From: Paracoccaceae bacterium
GTDB taxonomy: Bacteria > Pseudomonadota > Alphaproteobacteria > Rhodobacterales > Rhodobacteraceae
NCBI GenBank assembly: GCA_030148225.1
Contig: JASBTX010000037.1
Span: 1 to 42,639 of the forward strand
Length of the DNA: 42,639 nt
Direction: 5' to 3'
The notes under the pieces are model-generated. The model was not told the origin of the DNA. It made no database searches and was given only the letters and a program-made list of their open reading frames with translations. Below are positions 1-10,234 of this stretch, piece by piece (positions within the stretch are counted from its first letter, which is position 1; the number at the start of each line of letters is the position of its first letter). A program made the translations under genes and the position numbers.

Positions 1-1058
<1,058 letters not shown>

Positions 1059-1084
1059 CGCAGAGCGTTTGGGGTTGCCCCAGC

Positions 1085-1987
1085 ATGGGTGACTGGATCG
1101 TCAGTATCGCCGGCACACCCGAAGGCGCGCGCGCGGCAACCGCTCTGGCGCTCTTTTCCGCCTTTGCCCATGCGCTTTTCGGGGCCATGCAAAAAGGGCG
1201 GTTTGATCCATGGCTGACGCGCGGCGCCATCGATATCTGGATATTCCTGCTGGCGGCACCGGTTGCGCTCTTTCTCGTGCCGTGGCCCCGGGGGGAGGTC
1301 TGGATTTACCTGATCGGCGCGCTGGTCATCCATTTTGTCTACAAGGTGCTTGTAGCACTCGCCTATGACAGCGCTGATTATACGGTGGTCTACCCGGTCA
1401 TCCGGGGGACAGGTCCGCTGGCCACCGTCATCTTTGCCTCGATCATATTCAAGGAACATTTCACGGCGCTTCAATGGCTGGGTGTCATCTGTCTGACAAC
1501 CGGCATTTTGATGCTGGCGCTGGTCAATGTCGGTGCCGCGGGACAAGGCCGGGCGGACATGCGGCGCGGGATCTGGGTGGCAGTTCTGGGTGGGCTGACC
1601 GTTGCGGCCTATACGACATGGGATGCGCTGGGTATCCGCGCCGCCGCCAACCCGTTCACTTTTCTGGCATGGTTCTTTTTTGTGACAGCCATCGACATGC
1701 CAACGGTTGCATGGCTCAGGTATCGGCGCATGGCAACTCCCCCACCACTCGCCCCCCTCTTGACCAAAGGGCTGGCCGGTGCGCTCGTGGCCTTTCTGTC
1801 CTTTGGCGGGGTCATGCTGGCCACGCGGCTGGCCAAGGTCGGCGAAGCCGCCGTGCTGCGCGAGACTTCGATCGTTTTTGCTGCCCTCATCGGCTGGCTG
1901 GTCTTGAAAGAAACGGTCGGGCCGCGCAGATTGGCACTCATGGCATTGATCGCGGCCGGAGCCGTCATCGTCGAGGCAGGAGGCTGA
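1085..1987 (+). CDS. EamA/DMT-family transporter
   Basis: A 300-residue polytopic membrane protein with about ten hydrophobic segments in two EamA-like halves, the usual size and layout of drug/metabolite transporters. The first half contains the conserved run ending in YPVIRGTGPL and the second half repeats the fold, ending in LKETVGPRRL. Substrate cannot be told from sequence; family members export amino acids, metabolites or drugs across the inner membrane. It follows ftsY by 26 nt and precedes yciB by 5 nt, so the three are probably co-transcribed. The ATG at 1085 is the start chosen; the ribosome binding site is weak. Confidence 0.88.
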   Translation: MGDWIVSIAGTPEGARAATALALFSAFAHALFGAMQKGRFDPWLTRGAIDIWIFLLAAPVALFLVPWPRGEVWIYLIGALVIHFVYKVLVALAYDSADYTVVYPVIRGTGPLATVIFASIIFKEHFTALQWLGVICLTTGILMLALVNVGAAGQGRADMRRGIWVAVLGGLTVAAYTTWDALGIRAAANPFTFLAWFFFVTAIDMPTVAWLRYRRMATPPPLAPLLTKGLAGALVAFLSFGGVMLATRLAKVGEAAVLRETSIVFAALIGWLVLKETVGPRRLALMALIAAGAVIVEAGG

Positions 1988-1992
1988 AAACC

Positions 1993-2598
1993 ATGCAAGA
2001 GAAAAAGATAAATCCGTGGATCAAGATGGCATTGGAACTGGGGCCGATCATCCTGTTTTTTGTCACCTATATCCGGATACGAGATCAAAGTTTCACGATT
2101 GGCGGCACGGAATATGAAGGCTTCATCATCGCAACCGCATCCTTTATCCCGATCCTGCTGATCGCGACCGGGATTTTGTGGTGGCTGACCGGCAAACTCT
2201 CGAAGATGCAGATTGTCACCGCCGTACTGGTCGTCGTGTTTGGCGGCATGTCGGTCTGGTTCAACGATGACCGGTTTTTCAAGATGAAACCCACGATCAT
2301 CTACCTGCTCTTTGCCGGGACACTGGGGATCGGCCTGCTGCGCGGTCAAAGCTTTCTGCGTTTCGCGATGGAAGAGGTGATGCCGCTGCAGCACGAGGGC
2401 TGGATGAAACTGACCCGGCGTCTGACGCTATTTTTCTTCGGACTGGCGCTGGCCAACGAAATCGTGTGGCGCACGATGAGCACCGATGCATGGGTCAATT
2501 TCAAGACATTTGGCCTGACCGCCGCCATCTTTCTGTTTTTTATCAGCCAGAGTGGCCTGTTTAACCGCTACGCCATCGAGGATCCGAAAAAAGGCTAA
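1993..2598 (+). CDS. yciB: Inner-membrane septation protein A (YciB/IspZ)
   Basis: A 201-residue protein with about five transmembrane segments that matches the YciB (IspZ, septation protein A) family. Visible family landmarks are the N-terminal LELGPIILFFVTY helix, the conserved WFNDDRFFKMKPT loop and the ANEIVWR segment. The family is implicated in cell-envelope synthesis and septation; the biochemical activity is not settled. The frame is open further upstream, but the ATG at 1993 starts the family-typical N-terminus (MQEKKINPWIK) and lies 5 nt after the EamA stop. It is convergent with the glutathione transferase gene 12 nt away. Confidence 0.92.
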   Translation: MQEKKINPWIKMALELGPIILFFVTYIRIRDQSFTIGGTEYEGFIIATASFIPILLIATGILWWLTGKLSKMQIVTAVLVVVFGGMSVWFNDDRFFKMKPTIIYLLFAGTLGIGLLRGQSFLRFAMEEVMPLQHEGWMKLTRRLTLFFFGLALANEIVWRTMSTDAWVNFKTFGLTAAIFLFFISQSGLFNRYAIEDPKKG

Positions 2599-2610
2599 GC
2601 TGCCACCTTC

Positions 2611-3318
2611 TCAGGCCTTTTGCCGAAACAGCAGATCCTGGGTTTTCTTGTCCCGGGTGATATCGCCGCGACGGTCCTCTGCCACGGCGCGCCCGGCCTT
2701 GACGGCGGGGCGGCTTGCGACACGTTCCAGCCAGTCGGCCATATGGGGAAACTTGGCGATGTCCTGCTCCTGCCCTTCCCAGAGTGATGCCCACGGCCAG
2801 ATGGCCATATCCGCAATCGAGAAGAAGTCACCGGCCACGAACTGGCGATCCGCGAGCCGCGTGTTCAGCACCTTGTAGAGCCTGCCGGTTTCGTTGCGGT
2901 AGCGTTCCTTGGCATATGGCAGGTCATTAGGCGGGTCCATTCTGGGCGCGTATTTCAAAAAATGATGCGCCTGCCCGGCCATGGGTCCGACCCCGCCCAT
3001 CTGCCACATCAGCCATTGCTCGACCTCGACCTGTTCGCGGGGGGTCGAGCCATAGAAACTGTTGGTTTTGCGCGCCAGGTACTGAAGGATCGCACCGGAT
3101 TCGAACACCGAAATCGGCGCGCCGTCCGGCCCGTCAGGGTCAACGATGACCGGCATCCGGTTGTTCGGCCCGATTTTCAGAAACTCGGGGTCGAACTGAT
3201 CTCCGGCCGAAATGTCGATCAGATGCAGGTCATAGGGCAGGCCCATCTCCTCCAGCGCGATCGTGATCTTCCATCCATTGGGGGTTGGCCAGTAATAAAG
3301 GTCAATGGGTGCGGTCAT
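2611..3318 (-). CDS. Glutathione S-transferase family protein (YfcG/YghU-like)
   Basis: A 235-residue cytosolic GST-fold protein. The N-terminal thioredoxin-like domain (about residues 1-85) begins with IDLYYWPTPNGWK and contains the glutathione-binding turn NNRMPVIVD and the FESGAIL motif. An all-helical C-terminal domain follows, with the QWLMWQMGGVGPM segment typical of the YfcG/YghU disulfide-bond oxidoreductase subgroup. That subgroup reduces disulfides using two bound glutathiones rather than conjugating xenobiotics; assigning this protein to it is inference from these motifs. It is transcribed away from the riboswitch and metZ and shares their upstream region. Confidence 0.9.
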   Translation of the reverse strand: MTAPIDLYYWPTPNGWKITIALEEMGLPYDLHLIDISAGDQFDPEFLKIGPNNRMPVIVDPDGPDGAPISVFESGAILQYLARKTNSFYGSTPREQVEVEQWLMWQMGGVGPMAGQAHHFLKYAPRMDPPNDLPYAKERYRNETGRLYKVLNTRLADRQFVAGDFFSIADMAIWPWASLWEGQEQDIAKFPHMADWLERVASRPAVKAGRAVAEDRRGDITRDKKTQDLLFRQKA

Positions 3319-3489
3319 GGCGCAATCCTTTTGGTTCCTGAACCGCCTTTTGACGGCGACCTTCAGCGTTCTACTACCATGATGTTGCCGATCACAAGGT
3401 CATGCGCTGAGCGGGATGCACATCCGACGCCGTGCCCATAGGGACAATTCCACACTTGACCTTTTTGCGCCCGCAGCATACCCAATACC

Positions 3490-3550
3490 TACGTGGCGAT
3501 TTGTGCCGGATTGCGGGCCACGTTAAATATTCCGCTAAAAGGTCGTGGTT
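3490..3550 (+). promoter_or_regulatory. SAM-II riboswitch
   Basis: An S-adenosylmethionine aptamer of the SAM-II class in the leader of metZ. The P1 stem is CGTGGC (3492-3497) with GCCACG (3517-3522). Its loop starts GATTTG, and the 3' side carries the two conserved A-rich strings CACGTTAAA (from 3520) and GCTAAAA (from 3534), all as in the known SAM-II consensus of alphaproteobacterial methionine genes. The adjoining gene acts in methionine synthesis, the expected target. SAM-V shares this binding core, so the class could be refined with a covariance model. Confidence 0.88.
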
Positions 3551-3554
3551 TTCA

Positions 3555-3588
3555 CCCCCGAGCTTTCCCGGCTGGGGGTTTTTTTATT
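3555..3588 (+). terminator. Intrinsic terminator downstream of the SAM-II aptamer
   Basis: CCCCC (3555-3559), a bulged G, AGC (3561-3563), a 7-nt loop, GCT (3571-3573) and GGGGG (3574-3578) form a GC-rich hairpin followed at once by seven T residues. It sits between the aptamer and metZ, 30 nt ahead of the gene, and so is placed to attenuate transcription when SAM is bound. The ribosome binding site lies outside the aptamer here, which also argues for transcriptional control. Confidence 0.85.
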
Positions 3589-3619
3589 TGGGCCGCGACA
3601 CGCCCGGGGAGCAATGCAA

Positions 3620-4801
3620 ATGTCAAAACGCTGGAACGCCAGAACCAACGCCGTTCATTCGGGAATTCGCCGCAGCCAATATGGCGAGGTCTCCGAAGCG
3701 ATCTTCATGACGCAGGGGTTTGTCTATGACAGCGCCGAACAGGCCGAGGGCAGGTTCATCGAATCCGGTCCGGACGAATTCATCTATGCCCGCTACGGCA
3801 ACCCGACCGTCAAGATGTTCGAAGACCGCATTGCCGCCATCGAGGGCGCCGAGGACGCCTTTGCCACTGCATCCGGCATGGCCGCCGTCAACGGGGTGTT
3901 GATGGCATTGCTTCAGGCGGGCGATCACGTCGTCTCTTCGCGCGCTCTTTTCGGTTCCTGCCTGTACATTCTCGAAGATATCCTGCCCCGTTTCGGGGTC
4001 GAGGTGACGTTTGTCGATGGTCGTGACATCGGCGCGTGGAAATCGGCGATCCGCAAGGACACCAAGGTTGTATTCTTCGAATCACTCTCCAACCCGACGC
4101 TCGAGGTCATCGATATCCGCGCGGTCTCGGACATTGCGCATCGCGTTGGCGCAACTGTGGTGGCCGACAACGTATTTGCGACACCCGTCTTTCAACGCTC
4201 GCTCGAACTGGGTGCCGATGTGGTGGTCTATTCTGCGACCAAGCATATCGACGGTCAGGGCCGATGTCTGGGTGGCGTGGTTCTGGGCACGCAAGAGCTT
4301 GTCCGCAAAAAGGTTGAGCCGTATCTCAAACATACCGGTGGCGCGATGAGCCCCTTCAATGCCTGGGTCATGCTCAAAGGCCTCGAGACGCTGGATCTGA
4401 GGGTGCGCGCGCAGGCGGTTTCTGCTTTCTGCATCGCCGAAGCGGTCAAAGATCGCCCTGAAATCAACGCGGTACTTTATCCCACCCACGCGGATCACCC
4501 GCAATTTGACCTTGCCAAGGCCCAGATGAGCCATGGTGGTACGGTGGTTTCCCTTGACCTTGTCGGCGGTAAGGAAGCTGCGTTCAGATTTCTCAACGCG
4601 CTCGAGATCATCACGATTTCGAACAATCTTGGCGATGCAAAATCCATCGTCACGCATCCCGCAACCACGACGCATCAGCGCCTGACACCCGAGGCCCGCC
4701 AGACATTGGGTATTACCGACGGGCTGGTGCGAATCAGCCTTGGGCTGGAAGATACGGACGATCTGATCAGCGATATAACAAGCGCATTGAATTCAGACTA
4801 A
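3620..4801 (+). CDS. metZ: O-succinylhomoserine sulfhydrylase
   Basis: A 393-residue PLP enzyme of the Cys/Met metabolism family that makes homocysteine from O-succinylhomoserine (or O-acetylhomoserine) and sulfide. Visible are the N-terminal TNAVHSGIRR segment, the YARYGNPTV motif, the VVADNVFATP segment and the Schiff-base lysine in YSATKHIDGQGR. The last motif is the form seen in MetZ rather than in cystathionine synthases. The frame is open into the riboswitch, but the start must follow the terminator. ATG codons lie at 3614 and 3620, and the purine-rich GGGGAG at 3606-3611 is spaced properly only for 3620. Expression should fall when SAM is abundant. Confidence 0.92.
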   Translation: MSKRWNARTNAVHSGIRRSQYGEVSEAIFMTQGFVYDSAEQAEGRFIESGPDEFIYARYGNPTVKMFEDRIAAIEGAEDAFATASGMAAVNGVLMALLQAGDHVVSSRALFGSCLYILEDILPRFGVEVTFVDGRDIGAWKSAIRKDTKVVFFESLSNPTLEVIDIRAVSDIAHRVGATVVADNVFATPVFQRSLELGADVVVYSATKHIDGQGRCLGGVVLGTQELVRKKVEPYLKHTGGAMSPFNAWVMLKGLETLDLRVRAQAVSAFCIAEAVKDRPEINAVLYPTHADHPQFDLAKAQMSHGGTVVSLDLVGGKEAAFRFLNALEIITISNNLGDAKSIVTHPATTTHQRLTPEARQTLGITDGLVRISLGLEDTDDLISDITSALNSD

Positions 4802-4892
4802 AATTTCTTTGGCGCTGCATTATATGTATGGTCATCCTGACCGGGCGCATCACCTTTGCCCGTGAAAACCAACGCCGACCAAGGGGGCTGGT

Positions 4893-5996
4893 ATGAATTA
4901 CCACGCGGCTGATCTGGCTGATTCACCATCGCGCGACGACGCGGAAAAGGCGCTGAAACTCTTGCGCGAATGGGCAATGAATGCCGCCGAGAGCGAGGTG
5001 ACCTCCCTTGATCCGGCCATCGCCAATCTGCTGCCTTCCGAAGTGGCCGCAAGCTATCCCGCCCTGGCGCGCGCCTATCCCGAAGATTTCATGCCCGACG
5101 ACGCCTACCGCGCCAGCCTGCCCGATCTGCAAAACGGTCCGGCCTCGCTGATCCGCGGCTCTCGCCGCCAGATCCAGCATGTCGGCATCTCGAATTTTCG
5201 TCTGCCCATCCGATTTCAGAGTCGCGACGGCGACCCGATCACGCTGGAAACGTCGGTCACCGGAACCGTCAGCCTGGAAGCCGAGAAAAAGGGCATCAAC
5301 ATGTCACGCATCATGCGGACATTCTACAAACATGCCGAGAAAACCTTTTCCATTGACGTGATCGAGACCGCCATCGACGATTACAAGACCGATCTGGACA
5401 GTTTCGACGCCCGCATTCAGATGCGCTTTTCCTTCCCGATGCGGGTCGACAGCCTGCGCTCTGGCCTTTCAGGATATCAGTATTATGACATCGCGCTTGA
5501 ACTGATCGAGCAGGATGGCCAGCGCAGCAAGATCATGCATCTGGATTATGTCTACTCATCGACATGCCCCTGCTCGCTGGAACTCAGCGAACATGCGCGG
5601 CAGTATCGCAGCCAGTTGGCAACTCCGCATTCTCAGCGTTCGGTCGCCCGCATTTCGGTCGAGATAGATTGCGCCAAGCAATGCCTGTGGTTCGAGGACC
5701 TGATCGACCATTGCCGCAATGCCGTACCGACCGAGACACAGGTCATGGTCAAACGCGAAGATGAACAGGCATTTGCAGAGCTTAATGCCTCGAACCCGAT
5801 CTTTGTCGAAGACGCGGCACGGCTCTTTTGTCAGGAGCTGACCACGGATGACCGCATCCGGGATTTCCGCGTCATGGCAAGCCATCAGGAAAGCCTGCAC
5901 AGCCACGACGCCGTCAGCATTCTGACCCATGGCCCGACCTTTGAAGCCAACAGTCTGGACCCAAGGCAGTTTTCCACGCTGATCCATCAGGGATAG
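4893..5996 (+). CDS. folE2: GTP cyclohydrolase FolE2
   Basis: The 367-residue alternative GTP cyclohydrolase I (COG1469) that opens the GTP ring for tetrahydrofolate synthesis. It contains the QHVGISNFRLPI strand near residue 95 and the catalytic-cysteine motif STCPCSLELSEH near residue 222. FolE2 enzymes need no zinc and often cover for the zinc-dependent FolE when zinc is scarce; whether a second FolE exists in this genome cannot be seen here. The N-terminal extension of some 90 residues makes it longer than the shortest family members. The 91-nt upstream gap separates it from metZ. The start is an ATG after AAGGGGG. Confidence 0.93.
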   Translation: MNYHAADLADSPSRDDAEKALKLLREWAMNAAESEVTSLDPAIANLLPSEVAASYPALARAYPEDFMPDDAYRASLPDLQNGPASLIRGSRRQIQHVGISNFRLPIRFQSRDGDPITLETSVTGTVSLEAEKKGINMSRIMRTFYKHAEKTFSIDVIETAIDDYKTDLDSFDARIQMRFSFPMRVDSLRSGLSGYQYYDIALELIEQDGQRSKIMHLDYVYSSTCPCSLELSEHARQYRSQLATPHSQRSVARISVEIDCAKQCLWFEDLIDHCRNAVPTETQVMVKREDEQAFAELNASNPIFVEDAARLFCQELTTDDRIRDFRVMASHQESLHSHDAVSILTHGPTFEANSLDPRQFSTLIHQG

Positions 5997-6086
5997 ATAT
6001 GCACCAGAGGCGGGTATGTGCGGGCAAGCAGGCCCTGTCGCATCCGCCGCTTGACAGCCCAGAGAACCACGTCCAAGCCTTGCGCC

Positions 6087-7535
6087 ATGTTCGACCTGCG
6101 CCCCGTGGGATATATCATCGGCCTGCTGACCGCCTTTCTGGGCGTGACGATGCTGATTCCGATGCTGGTCGACTATTTCAACGGCAACGGCAACTGGACG
6201 GTATTTCTGGAAAGCGCAGTGATCACCTCGCTGATCGGCGGGCTGGTGGCACTGACGACATCGAACGGGGTCAGGGGCCATCTGTCGCTGCAACAGACCT
6301 TTTTCCTGACCACCGGGGTCTGGCTGGTGCTGCCGGTATTCGGCGCAATTCCCTTTGTGCTGGGCGCCACCGAAGCCCGCTTTGTCGATGCGTTTTTCGA
6401 GGCGATGTCGGGCTTTACCACAACAGGTGCCACCGTATTTACCCAACTGGATGAGTTGCCTCACGGATTGTTGCTCTGGCGCGGGTTGATGCAGTGGTTT
6501 GGCGGCATCGGAATCATCGTCGTCGCGATGGTTTTCCTGCCCGAACTCAGGATCGGTGGGATGCAGATCTTCCGTTCCGAGGGCTTTGATACCTTTGGCA
6601 AAATTCTGCCCCGTGCCACCGAGATCGCAGCCCGGATATCGGTCATCTATTTTTCGCTCACCGCGATATGCGCGTTTACCTACATGGGTTTTGGCATGAA
6701 TGGTTTCGACGCAGTCGTGCATGCAATGACGACAATCGCAACAGGTGGATTTGCCAACTACGATGCCTCGTTCGGCGGGTTTGATCCGGCGATCGAATAT
6801 GTCGGTGCATTCTTCATGCTTGCCGCCGCCCTGCCCTTCGTGCGCTATGTGCAACTTCTCAACGGTGCCACGACACCTTTGCTGACAGACAGCCAGGTCA
6901 GAACGTTTCTGATTGTGGTCCTCATGCTGATCGGTGTGGTTGCCGTCTGGCTCGTTCAGGCTCAGGATGCCCCGGTCGAGGCCGCGATCCGGCGGTCGGT
7001 TTTCAATGTTTCGTCTCTTCTGACGGGTACGGGCTATGCCAGCGCCGACTATATGCTGTGGGGGCCGTTTCCCATCGTGATCCTGTTTTTTGCCGGGCTG
7101 ATTGGCGGTTGCGCCGGGTCAACATCCTGCTCGGTCAAGATATTCCGCTACCAGTTGCTCGTTGCGTCGATCCGCGCCCAGATTCAGCGCATTTACTCGC
7201 CCAGCGGCATCTTCACCGCGCGCTATGCAGGACGCCGGGTATCCGAGGATGCCCTGAATTCCGTCATGGCCTTTTTCGTCCTCTTCGTCGTGACACTGGG
7301 CATATTGTCGATCCTGCTGGGCATGACGGGGCTGGACCTGATCACCTCGGTTTCCGGCGCTGCAGCCGCGCTGGCCAATATCGGGCCCGGTCTGGGCGAC
7401 ATCATCGGACCGGCAGGCAACTACAGCAGCCTGAATGACTGGGCCAAATGGCTGTTGGCGGCGGGTATGCTGGTCGGGCGGCTAGAACTTCTGGCCGTCT
7501 ATGTCATGTTCACGGCAAGTTTCTGGAGGGGCTGA
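6087..7535 (+). CDS. trkH: TrkH-family potassium uptake protein
   Basis: Pore subunit of a Trk/Ktr potassium uptake system in the inner membrane, 482 residues. The four pore-loop filter regions can be recognised: FTTTGATVF, TTIATGGFAN, LLTGTGYAS and ALANIGPGLG, each with the filter glycine. The track of coding continues upstream in the same frame, but the ATG at 6087 begins the conserved first helix (MFDLRPVGYIIGLL) and the extra N-terminal residues look like translated spacer. No trkA is adjacent. The stop codon overlaps the ATG of the next gene (TGATG), so the two are translationally coupled. Confidence 0.92.
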   Translation: MFDLRPVGYIIGLLTAFLGVTMLIPMLVDYFNGNGNWTVFLESAVITSLIGGLVALTTSNGVRGHLSLQQTFFLTTGVWLVLPVFGAIPFVLGATEARFVDAFFEAMSGFTTTGATVFTQLDELPHGLLLWRGLMQWFGGIGIIVVAMVFLPELRIGGMQIFRSEGFDTFGKILPRATEIAARISVIYFSLTAICAFTYMGFGMNGFDAVVHAMTTIATGGFANYDASFGGFDPAIEYVGAFFMLAAALPFVRYVQLLNGATTPLLTDSQVRTFLIVVLMLIGVVAVWLVQAQDAPVEAAIRRSVFNVSSLLTGTGYASADYMLWGPFPIVILFFAGLIGGCAGSTSCSVKIFRYQLLVASIRAQIQRIYSPSGIFTARYAGRRVSEDALNSVMAFFVLFVVTLGILSILLGMTGLDLITSVSGAAAALANIGPGLGDIIGPAGNYSSLNDWAKWLLAAGMLVGRLELLAVYVMFTASFWRG

Positions 7536-9127
7536 TGGATCGTCCGCTCGGCGCACAAATCTCGCATATGTTAAACGCTCGCGGTGTGTCGCATATTTTT
7601 GGCATTCCCGGCGTTCACAATGTCGAGCTTTATCGCGGCATCGAAGAGGCAGGGATCACGCATACGCTCGCGCGGCACGAACAGGGTGCGGGTTTCATGG
7701 CCGATGGCTATGCCCGCGCGACCGGCAGGCCGGGCGTGGCCTATGTCATCACCGGCCCCGGTATCTGCAACATCATGACACCGATGGGTCAGGCCTATTC
7801 AGACTCGGTGCCGATGCTTGTCGTGTCATCATGTCTGAACCGGGCGGAACTGGGCATGAACCGGGGCGAGTTGCACGAGATGAAAAACCAGGAGATCGCG
7901 GCCGAAACGGTTTGCGACTGGTCGCGCACGGCGATGGACGCCGCCGGCGCATACGAGTTGGTGGACAGGGCACTGATCGAGTTTCAGACATCCCGCGCGC
8001 GGCCCAAACATATTCAGATCCCGATCGAGGTGCTGGGCCAGCCCGTGCCCCCCGCACCGCCGGCCTTCGTCCCCGTGGATGTCGGAGAGGACAGCTATGG
8101 CCGTTCGATGGAGGTTGCGCTGGACATGATGACGGCGGCGCGGCGTCCGATGTTTCTGTTCGGGGGTGGTGCCGCCGCAGGTTGGGAAGACGCGCGCCGC
8201 GTCACCGCGATGCTGGGCGCGGCCTCGTTCACCAGCTATGCGGGTTGCGGCATCATCGCGGATGACGACCCCCTGCATTTCGGATCATACCTCGCGCGGC
8301 CCGGTGCCGCCGATATCCTGGCCGAGGCTGATCTGATGATCCTGGTCGGGACCGAATTGGCGCATGTAGACCGATGGCGCGACCATCCGGGCCATGATTG
8401 CCCGGCAATTCACGTTGATATCGATCCGCAGAAGCTGGCGCGCGGTGGTCCCGGCGACCAACGGTTTCATACCCGCGCCGAAAACTGGCTGGCGACACTC
8501 GCCGACAAACTGTCCGCGCATGTTGCCGACACCGACTGGTCAACTGCCGATGTTGAACGCACAAAGCGCCGATGGAAGGCCGAGGTCGAGGCGGAAACAC
8601 CCCCGCTGACCACGATATGCGATGCGCTGCATGCCGCACTGCCCGACGATACGGTCATCTATTCCGACATGACCCAGCTCGCCTACACCGCCAAGGAGGT
8701 CTATCCCCTGAACCGGCCCGGCCTCTGGCATCATCCCAATGGTTTTGGCACGCTGGGATATGCCCTGCCTGCGGCCATCGGCGGCAAGATCGGGCTTGGG
8801 CCCGACCGTCCGGTCATCGCCATCGCCGGGGATTACGGATTTCACTATACGATGCAGGAACTGGGTGTCGCCGTGGAACTGGAGCTCTGCCTGCCCATCA
8901 TCCTGTGGGACAACGCAAAACTGGGCGCAATCGAGCGCAGCATGATCGAAAGTCAGATCGCCCCCAACGCCGTGATCGCCCGCAATCCCGATTTCCAGAA
9001 ACTGGCCGAGGCATTCGGCGCCCGTGCGGTCGCGCCCGCAACACTGAATGATTTTCAGCGTGACATGACGACGGCGCTGAACCACAAGGGGCCAACCCTG
9101 ATCTACCTGACCCCGGATATCGTCTGA
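7535..9127 (+). CDS. ThDP-dependent decarboxylase, probable 5-guanidino-2-oxopentanoate decarboxylase
   Basis: A 530-residue enzyme of the acetolactate synthase/benzoylformate decarboxylase superfamily. The cofactor-activating glutamate is in ARHEQGAGFMADGYAR near residue 50. The central domain has the GGGAAAGWED segment, and the C-terminal ThDP/Mg motif starts at AGDYGF and ends at LWDN, with Tyr in place of the more usual Gly after GD. Closest remembered relatives in this bacterial family are annotated 5-guanidino-2-oxopentanoate decarboxylase (arginine transamination route); acetolactate-synthase-like is the safe family name. The start overlaps the trkH stop by one base and has a strong GGAGGG ribosome site at 7525-7530. 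Confidence 0.8.
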   Translation: MDRPLGAQISHMLNARGVSHIFGIPGVHNVELYRGIEEAGITHTLARHEQGAGFMADGYARATGRPGVAYVITGPGICNIMTPMGQAYSDSVPMLVVSSCLNRAELGMNRGELHEMKNQEIAAETVCDWSRTAMDAAGAYELVDRALIEFQTSRARPKHIQIPIEVLGQPVPPAPPAFVPVDVGEDSYGRSMEVALDMMTAARRPMFLFGGGAAAGWEDARRVTAMLGAASFTSYAGCGIIADDDPLHFGSYLARPGAADILAEADLMILVGTELAHVDRWRDHPGHDCPAIHVDIDPQKLARGGPGDQRFHTRAENWLATLADKLSAHVADTDWSTADVERTKRRWKAEVEAETPPLTTICDALHAALPDDTVIYSDMTQLAYTAKEVYPLNRPGLWHHPNGFGTLGYALPAAIGGKIGLGPDRPVIAIAGDYGFHYTMQELGVAVELELCLPIILWDNAKLGAIERSMIESQIAPNAVIARNPDFQKLAEAFGARAVAPATLNDFQRDMTTALNHKGPTLIYLTPDIV

Positions 9128-9250
9128 AAGGGCCACAGGCGGGCACGGGTGATTGATGCATGATGCTCGTCCACTCAATTCTTGCGCGTATCAATTGACC
9201 GCAACCGCTGCCTTGCCTAAGGAAGGCGCGTCTTCGAGAGGATACCGGAA

Positions 9251-10171
9251 TTGTCTGACGCACCACGCTCTTTTCAGGAAATCATCCTGCGGCTTCAGAC
9301 CTATTGGGCTGAAAACGGATGTGCTGTGCTGCAACCTTATGACATGGAGGTTGGGGCAGGCACGTTTCACCCGGCGACCACGCTGCGCGCACTCGGTTCC
9401 AATGCCTGGGCCGCGGCATATGTTCAGCCGTCGCGCCGCCCGACCGATGGACGCTATGGGGAAAACCCCAATCGGCTGCAGCACTATTATCAGTTTCAGG
9501 TCCTGATCAAACCCAGCCCTCCCGATCTGCAGGACCTTTATCTAGGATCGCTGCGCGCGATCGGCATCGATTTCGATCTGCATGACATCCGATTTGTCGA
9601 GGATGACTGGGAGAGCCCGACACTGGGTGCCTGGGGCCTGGGCTGGGAGGTCTGGTGCGACGGTATGGAGGTCAGCCAGTTCACCTATTTTCAACAGGTG
9701 GGCGGGCATGACTGCAAACCCGTCTCGGGTGAACTGACCTATGGGCTGGAACGTCTGGCGATGTATGTGCTGGGCGTCGATCACGTCATGGATATGCCGT
9801 TCAACAGCCCCGACGCACCCATTGCACTCAGCTATGGTGACGTATTCCGCCAGACCGAAGAGGAATATTCACGCTGGAATTTTGACGTGGCCGACACATC
9901 CGTTCTCTTGTCGCATTTCGAAGATGCCGAGGCGGAATGCGAACGCATCCTGTCAGCGCCCGAGATCGACCCGAAGACCGGCAAACGTATCATCATGGCC
10001 CATCCGGCCTATGATCAATGCATCAAGGCCTCGCATCTTTTTAACCTTCTGGATGCACGCGGGGTGATTTCGGTAACCGAAAGGCAGGCCTATATCGGTC
10101 GGGTCCGGGCGCTTGCCAAGCGTTGCGCGGACGCCTTTGTTCTGACGGAGGCAGGAGGATATGCTGCATGA
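9251..10171 (+). CDS. glyQ: Glycyl-tRNA synthetase alpha subunit
   Basis: Catalytic alpha chain of the bacterial alpha2beta2 glycyl-tRNA synthetase, 306 residues, the usual length. Highly conserved blocks are present: [23 protein letters not shown] at the N-terminus, the [25 protein letters not shown] class II motif region, and [13 protein letters not shown]. The start is a TTG at 9251, which gives the normal N-terminus ([16 protein letters not shown]); GAGAGG lies at 9235-9240. Its partner glyS is not adjacent: four genes lie between them, although all read in the same direction. Confidence 0.96.
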   Translation: MSDAPRSFQEIILRLQTYWAENGCAVLQPYDMEVGAGTFHPATTLRALGSNAWAAAYVQPSRRPTDGRYGENPNRLQHYYQFQVLIKPSPPDLQDLYLGSLRAIGIDFDLHDIRFVEDDWESPTLGAWGLGWEVWCDGMEVSQFTYFQQVGGHDCKPVSGELTYGLERLAMYVLGVDHVMDMPFNSPDAPIALSYGDVFRQTEEEYSRWNFDVADTSVLLSHFEDAEAECERILSAPEIDPKTGKRIIMAHPAYDQCIKASHLFNLLDARGVISVTERQAYIGRVRALAKRCADAFVLTEAGGYAA

Positions 10172-10234
10172 CCTTCAAGCCTTTGGGCATTTCATGGAAA
10201 CCGAATATCCATCCGACAGGGGCAGTGTTTGACG

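Noticed and set aside
5556..6854. 432-residue minus-strand open frame
   Set aside because: It is antisense to folE2 and trkH, both certain; it results from high GC content.
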